Below, one piece after another: positions 15,848 to 24,937 of a stretch of 46,021 nucleotides of DNA. The notes under the pieces were generated by a model that saw only the letters and a list, made by a program, of their open reading frames with translations, did no database searches and was not told where the DNA came from. The position numbers were made by a program, and so were the translations under genes. The first letter of the stretch is position 1, and every line of letters begins with the position of its first letter. Origin of the DNA: Planctomycetota bacterium (lineage in GTDB: Bacteria; Planctomycetota; Phycisphaerae; UBA1845); NCBI GenBank assembly GCA_016200265.1, contig JACQFE010000057.1:1-46021 (forward strand), written 5' to 3'.

Positions 15848-16537
15848 TCAACGCGATGCAGCAATTTCATCAATCGATTCGCGGGGCACGCCGATATCGA
15901 CGACCTCGATTCGCCCGACGCATACATGGGCCGCGCACTGCGAGAACCCAATCTTTGGCGCGGCGAACGTCACGGTGAGATCCGCGCGGATGGCCGCCCC
16001 ACCCACTGCTCCCGTGTCGCAGTCCAAACCCGACGGCACATCGATGGCGACTACCGCGCGCTTGGGCCTGCTGTGGATGTCATCGATCAAACTTCGCAGC
16101 GGCTCTCGGACAGTGCCTCGGAAACCCGTGCCGAGCAACGCGTCGATGACAACTTCGTCGCACTGAATTTCAGAAACCGCGGTTGGCTGCGATGCTCGAT
16201 CCAATGCGAATGTGCATGGCAGACCCATCGCCTCAACGATCGCGTAATTCGTGCGCGTATCGGGCGTCATGCCCGCCGCCTCGCCCGTGACGATCAATCG
16301 CACAGCCCATCCAAAATTATGCAGGTGTCGCGCGATCACAAATCCGTCACCGCCGTTGTTGCCCGTCCCGCAGAAAATGGTCGCCTTCCCAGCCTGTCCG
16401 AACGATTTGTAAATGATCTCCGCCGCGCCGCGGCCAGCATTTTCCATCAGCACGATCGAGGGCATGTGATAGCGCTCGACCGCAAGCTGGTCGACGCGGC
16501 GAACCTGGTCACGGCTGAGCGGCTGAATGGGAGTCAT
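15848..16537 (-). CDS. nnrE: NAD(P)H-hydrate epimerase (YjeF N-terminal domain)
   Basis: 229 residues. It repairs damaged NAD(P)H by interconverting the R and S forms of NAD(P)HX. Diagnostic motifs are present: VLMENAGRGAAE near residue 30, the nucleotide-binding FCGTGNNGGDGFVIARHL, DALLGTGFRG, and DVPSGLDCDTG, which bind substrate and a potassium ion. Only the epimerase half is present; the ADP-dependent dehydratase (NnrD) is not fused and is not seen nearby. It overlaps the end of nuoN by 29 bases, so it is probably the last gene of the complex I operon, a sensible link between NADH handling and the NADH oxidase. Confidence 0.9.
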   Translation of the reverse strand: MTPIQPLSRDQVRRVDQLAVERYHMPSIVLMENAGRGAAEIIYKSFGQAGKATIFCGTGNNGGDGFVIARHLHNFGWAVRLIVTGEAAGMTPDTRTNYAIVEAMGLPCTFALDRASQPTAVSEIQCDEVVIDALLGTGFRGTVREPLRSLIDDIHSRPKRAVVAIDVPSGLDCDTGAVGGAAIRADLTVTFAAPKIGFSQCAAHVCVGRIEVVDIGVPRESIDEIAASR

Positions 16538-18167
16538 GTGTAGCGCTGAGATAGCGTGCCGCTTCGGGCTTTAGACTCGAAGCACTGGAATCTGATTTGA
16601 CTTTGTCATCTTCTTTGGTCATTCGCCCGGTGGGACTTGTGAGTGCGCTGCGCGAGAATCGAGCGGCCAAATGTGTTTGATGTGCGAGCATATCGGGCAC
16701 GGCGAAAAGAATGAGCATCGTCAATGCACAAACCCCCAGCGAGATGGCGACGGCTCCACCTGGTATCTGCAACTGCGTTGGCGCCTTGGCACGTTTTTCC
16801 GTGGCGGTATCCACCGGCTTGGTCAAATAAGTGGCGGCGATGATGCGAAGGTAATAGGCCGCACCAATTGCAGAATTGATCACGGCGATGATGGCCAAGG
16901 CAATCATCGCACCGTGCATCGGACTCTCGCGCGGCACTGAGAATGCACTGCCGATGACGTAAAACTTCGCGAGAAAACCAGCCGTCGGCGGCAGTCCGCT
17001 CAGGCTGAACACGCACACCGCCAGCGCGAGCGCCGCCGCGGGATGGCTCCGTGCGGCAGCGGGAAGCTCGGCGAGCTCTTCGGTCTCGCGGTCTTCGGTG
17101 CGCATCCAGGTCAGCGCCGCGAACGCGCCGAGGTTCATCAATCCATAGACAGAGATATAAAACAGGATTGCGGCCACGCCGTCTCGCAGTGGGCCGCTCT
17201 CCGGACCGGGCCCCGCAAGCAACGCGACGAGCATGTAGCCCGTATGCGTGATGCTCGAATAAGCGAGCAGCCGCTTGATGCTTTTTTGCATGAGTGCCAG
17301 GACATTGCCGATCGTCATCGTGGCCACGGCCACACACCAGATCACCCACCAAGTCGAATGAGGGATGTTCCATTGCAGAGCGGCGAAAATTTTGATGAGC
17401 GCGACAAAGCCCGCGAACTTGGGGATGAACCCGAGCATTCCCGTGATTGGGGCCGCCGCGCCTTCATAAACATCAGCGGCATACGCATGAAACGGCACAG
17501 CCGCAATCTTAAATGACAATCCCGCAAAAATCAGAAGCAAACCAATGACGCCCAATGTTCCGCCCAGCGCGCCTTTGAGAGCCGAGACAGTCGCGCCGCC
17601 AGCGACTCGATAGATCGCAGTGTCGCCGGATGCACCATACGTCAGCGCAATGCCATAGGCGAGAATTGCCGCGGCCAGCGCGCCCAGAAAGAAATATTTC
17701 ACCGCGGATTCCGACGCTTTCGGCTCAACTCGACTTAATGCAATGAGCACATACGTGGGAACGCTGACAAGCTCGACGGCCAGAAATAAGACGACAAGGT
17801 CATTGGCCTCGGCCGTCAAGAGCACGCCGAGGATTGAACAAACGACAAGGAACATGTATTCGCCGCGTTCGACGGCGGCCGGCTGCGACCAATTCACCAG
17901 AACGATGATCGCGCCCACACTCAATGTAATCCAACGAACAAAATAGGTGAGCGAATCGAGCCGAAGTCCCGGCGCCGGTTCGATCGCCTTCGAGTCACCG
18001 ATCGCCAACGTTGCAATAAGTGCGGCAAGCAATATGAAGAGCGCCGCGGGCGAGCAAATTCGCCCGACGCGACCGGTATCCACAATTCCCAAAAGCAGGA
18101 GCGCACAAGCGCCAATGAGCAAGATCAACTCGGGCGAAAGAGCGCTGATGGAATTCACAAAGCTCAT
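16509..18167 (-). CDS. nuoN: NADH-quinone oxidoreductase subunit N
   Basis: 552 residues, an antiporter-like proton-pumping membrane subunit of complex I. About 14 membrane spans are visible. Conserved charged positions sit in AVELVSVPTYVL (Glu in span 5), FKIAAVPFHAYAADVYEGA (Lys in span 7) and AYSSITHTGYML (span 8 loop). The C-terminus carries an extra hydrophilic tail of about 50 residues, rich in Lys and Ser, beyond the last span. It overlaps nuoM by four bases (ATGA) and nnrE by 29 bases. Confidence 0.95.
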   Translation of the reverse strand: MSFVNSISALSPELILLIGACALLLLGIVDTGRVGRICSPAALFILLAALIATLAIGDSKAIEPAPGLRLDSLTYFVRWITLSVGAIIVLVNWSQPAAVERGEYMFLVVCSILGVLLTAEANDLVVLFLAVELVSVPTYVLIALSRVEPKASESAVKYFFLGALAAAILAYGIALTYGASGDTAIYRVAGGATVSALKGALGGTLGVIGLLLIFAGLSFKIAAVPFHAYAADVYEGAAAPITGMLGFIPKFAGFVALIKIFAALQWNIPHSTWWVIWCVAVATMTIGNVLALMQKSIKRLLAYSSITHTGYMLVALLAGPGPESGPLRDGVAAILFYISVYGLMNLGAFAALTWMRTEDRETEELAELPAAARSHPAAALALAVCVFSLSGLPPTAGFLAKFYVIGSAFSVPRESPMHGAMIALAIIAVINSAIGAAYYLRIIAATYLTKPVDTATEKRAKAPTQLQIPGGAVAISLGVCALTMLILFAVPDMLAHQTHLAARFSRSALTSPTGRMTKEDDKVKSDSSASSLKPEAARYLSATHDSHSAAQP

Positions 18168-19906
18168 TGCCCTACCGATTCCAATCTTTGATCGATTCCG
18201 ATTTCTCGCCTCGCTTCCACGACAAGTCCATCGTTTTGGCCTGATATCGCAGGAGGAACAGTAACCGCTCCCCTTTCAGTGCCGATGAGAACATTTTGAC
18301 GCACGGAATTCGTCACGCTGTCAAGAATCATCGCGGGAAACAGTCCCAGGAAAAGACAGCAAATTGCAAGGGCAGTCAGAATGGCAATTTCACGACGACC
18401 GAGGTCGCGCGGCAGGCCCGTCGAAGTGTCGGGCGTATGCGGCGGCTCGGTCAGCGGACCAAACAGAACACGCTGGCACATCCACAGCATGTACACCGCC
18501 CCAAGGATTATGCCCGTCGCCGCCGGCACGACATACGAAAGTCCAAGAGGTCCGGCCGGTCTCCCATCGGACACACTTTGCGACGTCGCAGTTCCCACAA
18601 GCACCAAAAATTCGCCCACAAAACCATTGAGCATTGGAAGTCCAATGCTGCTCAATGTGAAAAATACGAGGAAAAATGCCAGCCACGGCATCGGTTTTGC
18701 AAGTCCGCCAATCGCATGAATGTCGCGGGTGTGATAACGCTCGTAAATGAATCCCACCAGAAGAAAAAGTGCCCCCGTGGAAAGTCCGTGATTCACCATG
18801 TAGAAGACACCCGCGGTCACGCCGATGACTTTCAGGCTAAACAATCCCAACATGCAAAACCCAAGGTGCGACACTGATGAATACGCCACCAGCTTCTTCA
18901 CATCTCGCTGCACCCAGGCGCACAAGGCGGTGTATATGATCCCAATCACCGCGAGGACCCCCACCGCCGGCGCCCAATGCCGAGCCGCATCCGGAAACAT
19001 CGGAATCGCCAATCGGCAGAATCCATACGTTCCTAGCTTTAGCAATACACCGGCCAGGATCACGCTACCGGCAGTCGGAGCTTCCGTGTGCGCCAACGGA
19101 AGCCACGTGTGCAGTGGAAACAATGGAACTTTGATGGCGAAGCCCGCTGCGAAGGCGAGGAACAACCACCATTGCACGTGGAACGGAATCGCCCCGCTTT
19201 GGCCCATTACAATCAGAGCGCGAATATCCAAGTTCACAAACCCCAGTACGGAGTACGTGTAGTATGCGAGGTAAATGACGCCGGCGAGAGTGAACACGCT
19301 TCCCGTGAGGGTGAAAATAAAAAACTTCATGGCCGCTCGTCGCCGCTCGTGCCCGCCCCAGATCCCAATCAGCAGAAAAAGAGGAATGAGAGTGAACTCG
19401 AAAAACACATAGAAAAGCAGCAGATCAAGAGAACAGAACACTCCAAGCAGTGCGGCCTCAAGCAGCAACATGCACACGTGGTATTCACGGACGCGCTCGC
19501 GAACCGCAGTGAAGCCCGACCAGATCGCCAGCGGCGTAAGCAGGGCCGTGAGAACCAGAAGCCAAAGACTGATCGCATCCACACCAACGCGGAAAGCGAT
19601 ATTCAAACCGCCGGGGTTCTCCGCACTCGCAATTGTGCGGTCATGGGCCGCCCCACCGACAATCCACGGAACCTCTTGCAGGAATCGGTAATTGCTCGCT
19701 GCGCCAGCCGGCGGCGACTTCCAATAGAAGAAATAAACGGCGATCAGAGAGAGCACCAGCGGAATCAGTGAGAACGCCAACGCGCTTCGCCGCACGGAGC
19801 GATCATCCCCGCGCGGAGGCAGCATCAGAAGAATGGCCCCGATCAGCGGCGTCAGAATGATCGCCGTCAGGATGCCTTCGACAAGGTTCGTCAGATAACT
19901 CACCAT
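18164..19906 (-). CDS. nuoM: NADH-quinone oxidoreductase subunit M
   Basis: 580 residues from the ATG that reads MVSYLTNLVEG. The frame is open further upstream inside nuoL, but the chosen start overlaps the nuoL stop by only seven bases and matches the family length. It is an antiporter-like subunit: span 5 has FFEFTLIPLFLLIGIWGG with its conserved Glu, span 7 has FAIKVPLFPLHTWLP with Lys, and the discontinuous helix has AHTEAPTAGSVILAG. The C-terminal extension beyond the last span (from about residue 530) is hydrophilic and longer than usual. It pumps protons using energy from NADH oxidation. Confidence 0.95.
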   Translation of the reverse strand: MVSYLTNLVEGILTAIILTPLIGAILLMLPPRGDDRSVRRSALAFSLIPLVLSLIAVYFFYWKSPPAGAASNYRFLQEVPWIVGGAAHDRTIASAENPGGLNIAFRVGVDAISLWLLVLTALLTPLAIWSGFTAVRERVREYHVCMLLLEAALLGVFCSLDLLLFYVFFEFTLIPLFLLIGIWGGHERRRAAMKFFIFTLTGSVFTLAGVIYLAYYTYSVLGFVNLDIRALIVMGQSGAIPFHVQWWLFLAFAAGFAIKVPLFPLHTWLPLAHTEAPTAGSVILAGVLLKLGTYGFCRLAIPMFPDAARHWAPAVGVLAVIGIIYTALCAWVQRDVKKLVAYSSVSHLGFCMLGLFSLKVIGVTAGVFYMVNHGLSTGALFLLVGFIYERYHTRDIHAIGGLAKPMPWLAFFLVFFTLSSIGLPMLNGFVGEFLVLVGTATSQSVSDGRPAGPLGLSYVVPAATGIILGAVYMLWMCQRVLFGPLTEPPHTPDTSTGLPRDLGRREIAILTALAICCLFLGLFPAMILDSVTNSVRQNVLIGTERGAVTVPPAISGQNDGLVVEARREIGIDQRLESVGQ

Positions 19907-21867
19907 GTGATCCACAACACGATCAGCGCCACTCCCGCGACCATCGTCACGGCGTATGTATGCAGCAATCCCGTTTGCATCGTGCGAAGCAAGAAGCCCA
20001 ACGCACGCGGAATCGCCGTCACGAACCAAAGCAGACCGTCGATCAGATAATCATCCAATGCCACACATACACTACCCGTCTGCCGAAGCGGCTCGACGAT
20101 CGCGTCGTTGTAAGCCTCATCGACGTAGTATTTATTCCACAGCGTTCGATGAAGACCCATTGCCGACGCGCGAACCAGACCGGGAATCCAGGGCTGGCGA
20201 ACATACACGACATAGGCCGAAAGAATGCCGGCGATGGCGATCGCTCCGGACGCGATCATCAATCCGTATTCGCCCCAGAATCCGGCATGCTCGGCCGCTT
20301 CGCCCAATTCCATGTGCTTCGCGGCCGCACCGAACGTTGATTCGAAAACCGGCGAGATGAATCGCGTAAGTGGACTTCCAAGCGCTTCAACACCCAGATA
20401 TCCAGCGCCGATGGCGCCGACGCTCAGCACGACGAGCGGCACGAGCATCCATTTCCCAGATTCGTGGGCATGCACGCCTTCGGGCAATTTCAACGGGCCA
20501 TGAAACGTCAGAAACACCATGCGGAAGGTGTAAAACGCGGTAAACGCCGCAGTGACGATACCCAGAAAACCAAGAAATGGTCGAACGTGAAGGGCGTGAT
20601 GCAAAATCACGTCCTTGCTGAAAAATCCGCTCAGCATCGGAAAGCCGGCCAGTGCCAGTGCGCCGATCAGAAACGTCGCATAGGTCACCGGAAGCACTTT
20701 TCGCAGGCCGCTGAAATGCCGCACGTCGATTACGCCGGACATGGCGTGCATGACGCTGCCCGCTCCGAGGAAAAGAAGCGCCTTGAAGAATGCGTGAGTG
20801 AACAAGTGAAAGATCGCCGAATCCGCTGCATAGACGCCCAATCCCAGCACCATGAAACCGAGCTGACTGATCGTTGAGTAGGCGAGGATTCGTTTCACGT
20901 CCGTCTGAACCAGCGCGATCGTGGCTGCGAAAAGCGCTGTGGCGGCGCCGATGATTGCCACAACCGTCATCGCCGTCGGCGACGCAACGAAAATCACGCC
21001 GCATCGAGCGATCATGTAAATGCCGGCGGTCACCATGGTTGCCGCATGGATCAGCGCGGAGACCGGTGTCGGACCTTCCATCGCGTCAGGCAACCAGACG
21101 TAAAGTGGAATCTGAGCGCTCTTTCCGCACGCGCCGCACAACAAAAGAAGCGAGATCGTCGTGGCGAGTTCGGGAGTAAAGGGAGCACCATTGGCGATCA
21201 CGCCGTGTCGGGCCATCTCGAAAACCTTCGAGTAGTCGACTGTGCCGAAGAAAAGGTAAATGAGCAGAATAGCCAGGCCGAATCCAAAATCGCCGATGCG
21301 ATTGACGAGAAACGCTTTCTTCGCCGCGGCGGCTGCCGATGGTTTGGAATAATAAAAACCAATCAACAAATAGCTGCACAAACCGACCAGCTCCCACCCG
21401 GCATAGAGCATGACGAAATTGCCGCCGAGCACGAGTAAGCACATTGAAGCCACAAACAATGCGAGGAACGCAAAGAATCGCTCATAACCCTGTTCGGGAT
21501 GATCGTGTTCGCGCATGTAATCGCGAGAGTAAATCACCACGAGCAACGAAACGCCGGTCACCGTGAGGAGCATGATCGCCGTGAGCGGATCAAAGAGAAA
21601 TTCAAATCGAAAATAGCTCGAGCCGCCCGTGGGCAGCCAGTCGTAAACCGGTGCGATTGCGCCCGTGACACCCGGTGCGAATCCTCGAACCGCACCGAAT
21701 ACGAGAATTGCTCCGACGAACGCAGTGGCCACGCCGAGAATTGAAACCCAGTGCGTCGCTCCGCGCAGAACGCGCGGACCCAAAGCGCCCGCAAGGATCG
21801 CGCCCAACAGCGGCCCCAGCAGAATGAGCAAGCCAAGATATTTAAGCGATTCGGAATTATTCATCAC
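19900..21867 (-). CDS. nuoL: NADH-quinone oxidoreductase subunit L
   Basis: 655 residues, the distal proton-pumping subunit with the long lateral helix that ties the membrane arm together. Recognisable blocks are FVMLYAGWELVGLCSYLLIG (Glu of span 5), LPDAMEGPTPVSALIHAATM (span 7 to discontinuous helix) and LAYSTISQLGFMVLGLG. The C-terminal region from about residue 540 has an amphipathic stretch and a final span, as in NuoL. An 83-base repeat-like spacer of ATTC-rich sequence separates it from nuoK, wider than most gaps in this operon. Confidence 0.95.
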   Translation of the reverse strand: MMNNSESLKYLGLLILLGPLLGAILAGALGPRVLRGATHWVSILGVATAFVGAILVFGAVRGFAPGVTGAIAPVYDWLPTGGSSYFRFEFLFDPLTAIMLLTVTGVSLLVVIYSRDYMREHDHPEQGYERFFAFLALFVASMCLLVLGGNFVMLYAGWELVGLCSYLLIGFYYSKPSAAAAAKKAFLVNRIGDFGFGLAILLIYLFFGTVDYSKVFEMARHGVIANGAPFTPELATTISLLLLCGACGKSAQIPLYVWLPDAMEGPTPVSALIHAATMVTAGIYMIARCGVIFVASPTAMTVVAIIGAATALFAATIALVQTDVKRILAYSTISQLGFMVLGLGVYAADSAIFHLFTHAFFKALLFLGAGSVMHAMSGVIDVRHFSGLRKVLPVTYATFLIGALALAGFPMLSGFFSKDVILHHALHVRPFLGFLGIVTAAFTAFYTFRMVFLTFHGPLKLPEGVHAHESGKWMLVPLVVLSVGAIGAGYLGVEALGSPLTRFISPVFESTFGAAAKHMELGEAAEHAGFWGEYGLMIASGAIAIAGILSAYVVYVRQPWIPGLVRASAMGLHRTLWNKYYVDEAYNDAIVEPLRQTGSVCVALDDYLIDGLLWFVTAIPRALGFLLRTMQTGLLHTYAVTMVAGVALIVLWITW

Positions 21868-21950
21868 AAGTCGAAGTCAGTGATTCATTCTCAATTCAGC
21901 ATTCACCATTCCGAATTTGTATTCGCTCTTCTTCATTCGCTCTTCGATCT

Positions 21951-22253
21951 TCATCCATGCATCACCGACCACACGTCCGCGTCCAGCGTGCCACGGCGGC
22001 GATACAGAAGCATGATCATGCCGAGAGCGAGTCCTGCTTCGACGGCAGCAATCACAAGTAGAAATAACGCAAACGCCTGACCTTGAAGATGGGCATGAAA
22101 CCTTGCGAACGCGGCTGCGGTCACGACAATTCCCTGGAACATGATTTCAGTCGAAAGAAAAATAATAATCAGGTTGCGGCGGCAAAGAAAGCCCACAATG
22201 CCAAGTGCAAATAGCAATGCGCCGACAGTGATGTACGCGGTGAGTCCGGGCAT
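21951..22253 (-). CDS. nuoK: NADH-quinone oxidoreductase subunit K
   Basis: 100 residues and three spans, the standard size. The conserved proton-path Glu lies in IIFLSTEIMFQGIVV (span 2), and a second acidic residue in VIAAVEAGLALGMIMLLY (span 3). The ATG shares one base with the nuoJ stop, so translation is coupled. Confidence 0.95.
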   Translation of the reverse strand: MPGLTAYITVGALLFALGIVGFLCRRNLIIIFLSTEIMFQGIVVTAAAFARFHAHLQGQAFALFLLVIAAVEAGLALGMIMLLYRRRGTLDADVWSVMHG

Positions 22254-23068
22254 CAGAACGGCTTAGCCTCCCTTCCGAATAGACCCAGCCGAGCACGCAC
22301 TCCGAGATAAGGCTCAATAGGGACTTTCTTTCGCGAAAGCGCAATCGCCCCGACCATGGAAATCAAGAGTAGCAGCGCCGCAAGCTCCAGAGCAACGACA
22401 TATTTGGTCATCACAAGCGCGCCCAGGCCCATTGTGTTGCTCGTCGATTGATTGTCGATGCTTTCGTCGCTTGCGTTTGCCGAATTTATAGCCGCATTGG
22501 CGACATTTGCAGGAGACGATGCGCTGGCATTGCTCGAATTCTCACCATCAATTTTTCCGGGTAAATCGCTTGCGTGCGACGCAATCGCCCCCGCGAGAAT
22601 AAACCCTGCAAGCAAAGCAATCATTGGTTCGCTCGCACTGCGATCGTAAACTGAAGCTTGAGATTGCTGGGCCAGCATGATGACGAACAAATACGTCACA
22701 AGAATCGCGCCAGCATAAATAATCACCAGAGCAGCAGCCAAAAATTCCGCTGTCTGAAGCACCAGAAGCCCCGCGACCGCAACTACCAGGAGCACGAAAT
22801 AAACGGCGCTGTACACCGGTCTGGTGTGGGTGATGACTCGCACTCCGGCCGCAAGGGCGATCACGGTGCAAATGTAAAAACAGACCGCTCCGCGGGATTC
22901 GACCAATCCGCGAAACGCGAGCAGCACGAGCAATCCCGCAAGCGCGCAACATCCAAAGATCGCACCCGCCGCCGGACGCGAACGCTCCAACCGCGGCATG
23001 AGAAAATAAAGCGCGGCAACGCCTGCCGCGAGCACAACATACAGACCATAGGTCGCCATGCTGCTCAA
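22253..23068 (-). CDS. nuoJ: NADH-quinone oxidoreductase subunit J
   Basis: 271 residues. Five hydrophobic segments are present, with the family's conserved stretch LAAALVIIYAGAILVTYLFV in the middle. The loop between spans 4 and 5 is long and Asn/Ser-rich (around SSNASASSPANVANAAINSA), which makes the protein larger than the usual 165-200 residues. It overlaps nuoI by four bases. NuoJ helps transmit conformational change from the quinone site to the pumps. Confidence 0.93.
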   Translation of the reverse strand: MSSMATYGLYVVLAAGVAALYFLMPRLERSRPAAGAIFGCCALAGLLVLLAFRGLVESRGAVCFYICTVIALAAGVRVITHTRPVYSAVYFVLLVVAVAGLLVLQTAEFLAAALVIIYAGAILVTYLFVIMLAQQSQASVYDRSASEPMIALLAGFILAGAIASHASDLPGKIDGENSSNASASSPANVANAAINSANASDESIDNQSTSNTMGLGALVMTKYVVALELAALLLLISMVGAIALSRKKVPIEPYLGVRARLGLFGREAKPF

Positions 23069-23685
23069 GCAGTATCCCCTTCTTCAGCGTGCTTGACGGC
23101 CTTAGCGATCGGCCCGCCTTCGACTTGCTTGCGATCACCCGTGTTTGGGTAGCCCGTAATGCGCGGATTCTTGCGGTGTTTGACGTGCGAGGTTTCGTCG
23201 TAGATCGAGAGGAGCTCTTCCTTGTCCAGAATCATTTCTTCGCGCGTGCGGCCGACGAGGTCATATTCATAAGTCAGTTCGATGGCGTCGACCGGACAGG
23301 CTTGCTCGCACATGCCGCAGTAAATGCAACGCAGCTCGTCGATGTCGAATTTGACCGGATATTTTTCGCGATCCGGCCAGGGTGATTCGCCGGCGGTGAT
23401 GTGAATGCAATGAGCGGGGCACGCAGTTGAACACATGAAGCATGCCACGCACGCGACGCGACCATCTTCATCCTTGTTGAGGCGGTGAACGCCGCGGTAA
23501 TTGTCCATTCGCATTGGCCGCTTCTCTTCAGGGTATTGCACCGTGACGGATTTGCCGCCCAGAAGCGTGTTGCCCATGTGTTGGAGCGTCGTCTTCATGC
23601 CCCCAAGAATCTGCGGAAGATAGAGGCGCTCGGAAGCCGAAAGCTGCGGCGCGTCAATATTCAAAATGTCTTCGTCTTTGATCAT
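23065..23685 (-). CDS. nuoI: NADH-quinone oxidoreductase subunit I (2x[4Fe-4S] ferredoxin)
   Basis: 206 residues from ATG at 23685 (MIKDEDILNI). The open frame continues upstream inside nuoH, but this start overlaps the nuoH stop as ATGA and gives the normal size. Two 4Fe-4S ligand sets, CVACFMCSTACPAHC and CIYCGMCEQACPVDA, hold clusters N6a and N6b, which pass electrons to NuoB. The 40-residue C-terminal tail is charged and longer than in E. coli. Confidence 0.95.
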   Translation of the reverse strand: MIKDEDILNIDAPQLSASERLYLPQILGGMKTTLQHMGNTLLGGKSVTVQYPEEKRPMRMDNYRGVHRLNKDEDGRVACVACFMCSTACPAHCIHITAGESPWPDREKYPVKFDIDELRCIYCGMCEQACPVDAIELTYEYDLVGRTREEMILDKEELLSIYDETSHVKHRKNPRITGYPNTGDRKQVEGGPIAKAVKHAEEGDTA

Positions 23686-24914
23686 ACCGCGGATTCCACA
23701 ACGGCCATTTTGCGAATCATGGATCCAGTCTGCCGTCCATCCACCGGAGGAAGATTTGACTCGCGACCGAAAACCGAAATCGATTTCGCGGCGCTGAAAA
23801 TCAACATGCCAAGCAACACCGCCGCATTTCCTCCGAGGCACCACAATGGATTCAAATGCTCTTTGAAATATAGAAGCACCACGGTCATTCCGAACAGCGT
23901 CAGGCTGATGGGAATCAGTCCCTTCCAGGCCATGTGCATCAGTTGGTCGAATCGGAATCTCGGTAAGGTCCAGCGAATCCACATCATGAAGAAGATAAAC
24001 ATCGAGACTTTCGCGGAAAGAACGACAAATTTTGCAAGCGCCGCATACCACTGCGTCGCTTCGGGCTGCGTCCATGAAAACCACGGGAAATGCCAGCCGC
24101 CGAGGAAAAGCACCGAAATGAAGGCGCTGCCCGTGATCATGTGCGAATATTCGCCGAGGAAAAACATGCCGAACTTGAGCGCGCCGTATTCGGTATGGTA
24201 GCCGCCGACGAGTTCCTGTTCCGCCTCCGCGAGATCAAACGGCGTGCGGTTCGATTCCGCCAACAGTGTCGTGAGGAGAATGATGAACGCCAGCGGGTGC
24301 AGAAAGATGTTCCATCGCGGAATCCACCCGGCCCAATAACCGGTCTGCTGAAGCGTGATGCTCTCCAGGCGAAGCGAGCCCATCGTAAGAACGATGACAA
24401 GGATGCAAAGTCCCATCGGAATTTCGTAGCTCAGCATCTGGGCGGCCGCTCGAATGGCTCCGTACAAAGAATACTTATTGTCGCTGGCCCAGCCGCCGAG
24501 CACAACGCCGTACACGCTCATCGACGCGACGCCGAGAATATAGAGCAAGCCGATATCCGGGTTCGCGACCTGGAGGCGCACGAGTTTGCCATCGATCGAC
24601 ACATTGCCGCCCCACGGAATCGCTGCGAAACCGATCATCGCCACGAGAAAGAGAATTCCTGGCGCCAGGATAAAGAGCGCTCGATCGACATGCCCCGGAA
24701 CCACATCTTCCTTGAACAGGAACTTGAGGCCATCGGCGATCGGTTGCAAAAGTCCCAGCGGGCCGACGCGATTCGGGCCGATGCGATCCTGCGCCCACGC
24801 GGAAATTTTTCGCTCAAAGTAGATGCAATATGCGTCAGCGCCTAAAAAGACGCCGATGATGACCAACGCGAGCACGCAGCTCACGCCGAACTGACTGGTG
24901 AAGAATTCAACCAT
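23682..24914 (-). CDS. nuoH: NADH-quinone oxidoreductase subunit H
   Basis: 410 residues, about eight spans, forming the quinone-binding chamber. The signature stretches DRIGPNRVGPLGLLQPIADG, EDVVPGHVDRALF, and NRTPFDLAEAEQELVGGYHTEY (given here only in part) are intact, including the acidic loop that links the quinone site to the proton path. The C-terminal 45 residues, which end GSMIRKMAVVESAV, extend past the last span. Confidence 0.95.
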   Translation of the reverse strand: MVEFFTSQFGVSCVLALVIIGVFLGADAYCIYFERKISAWAQDRIGPNRVGPLGLLQPIADGLKFLFKEDVVPGHVDRALFILAPGILFLVAMIGFAAIPWGGNVSIDGKLVRLQVANPDIGLLYILGVASMSVYGVVLGGWASDNKYSLYGAIRAAAQMLSYEIPMGLCILVIVLTMGSLRLESITLQQTGYWAGWIPRWNIFLHPLAFIILLTTLLAESNRTPFDLAEAEQELVGGYHTEYGALKFGMFFLGEYSHMITGSAFISVLFLGGWHFPWFSWTQPEATQWYAALAKFVVLSAKVSMFIFFMMWIRWTLPRFRFDQLMHMAWKGLIPISLTLFGMTVVLLYFKEHLNPLWCLGGNAAVLLGMLIFSAAKSISVFGRESNLPPVDGRQTGSMIRKMAVVESAV

Positions 24915-24937
24915 GCTGAGTCAAATGCTCATTGTCC

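Noticed and set aside
19907..20029. Longer N-terminus for nuoM
   Set aside because: Lies inside nuoL and matches no NuoM sequence; the internal ATG fits family length.
23686..24084. Longer N-terminus for nuoI
   Set aside because: Reads across nuoH in another frame; normal NuoI starts at 23685.
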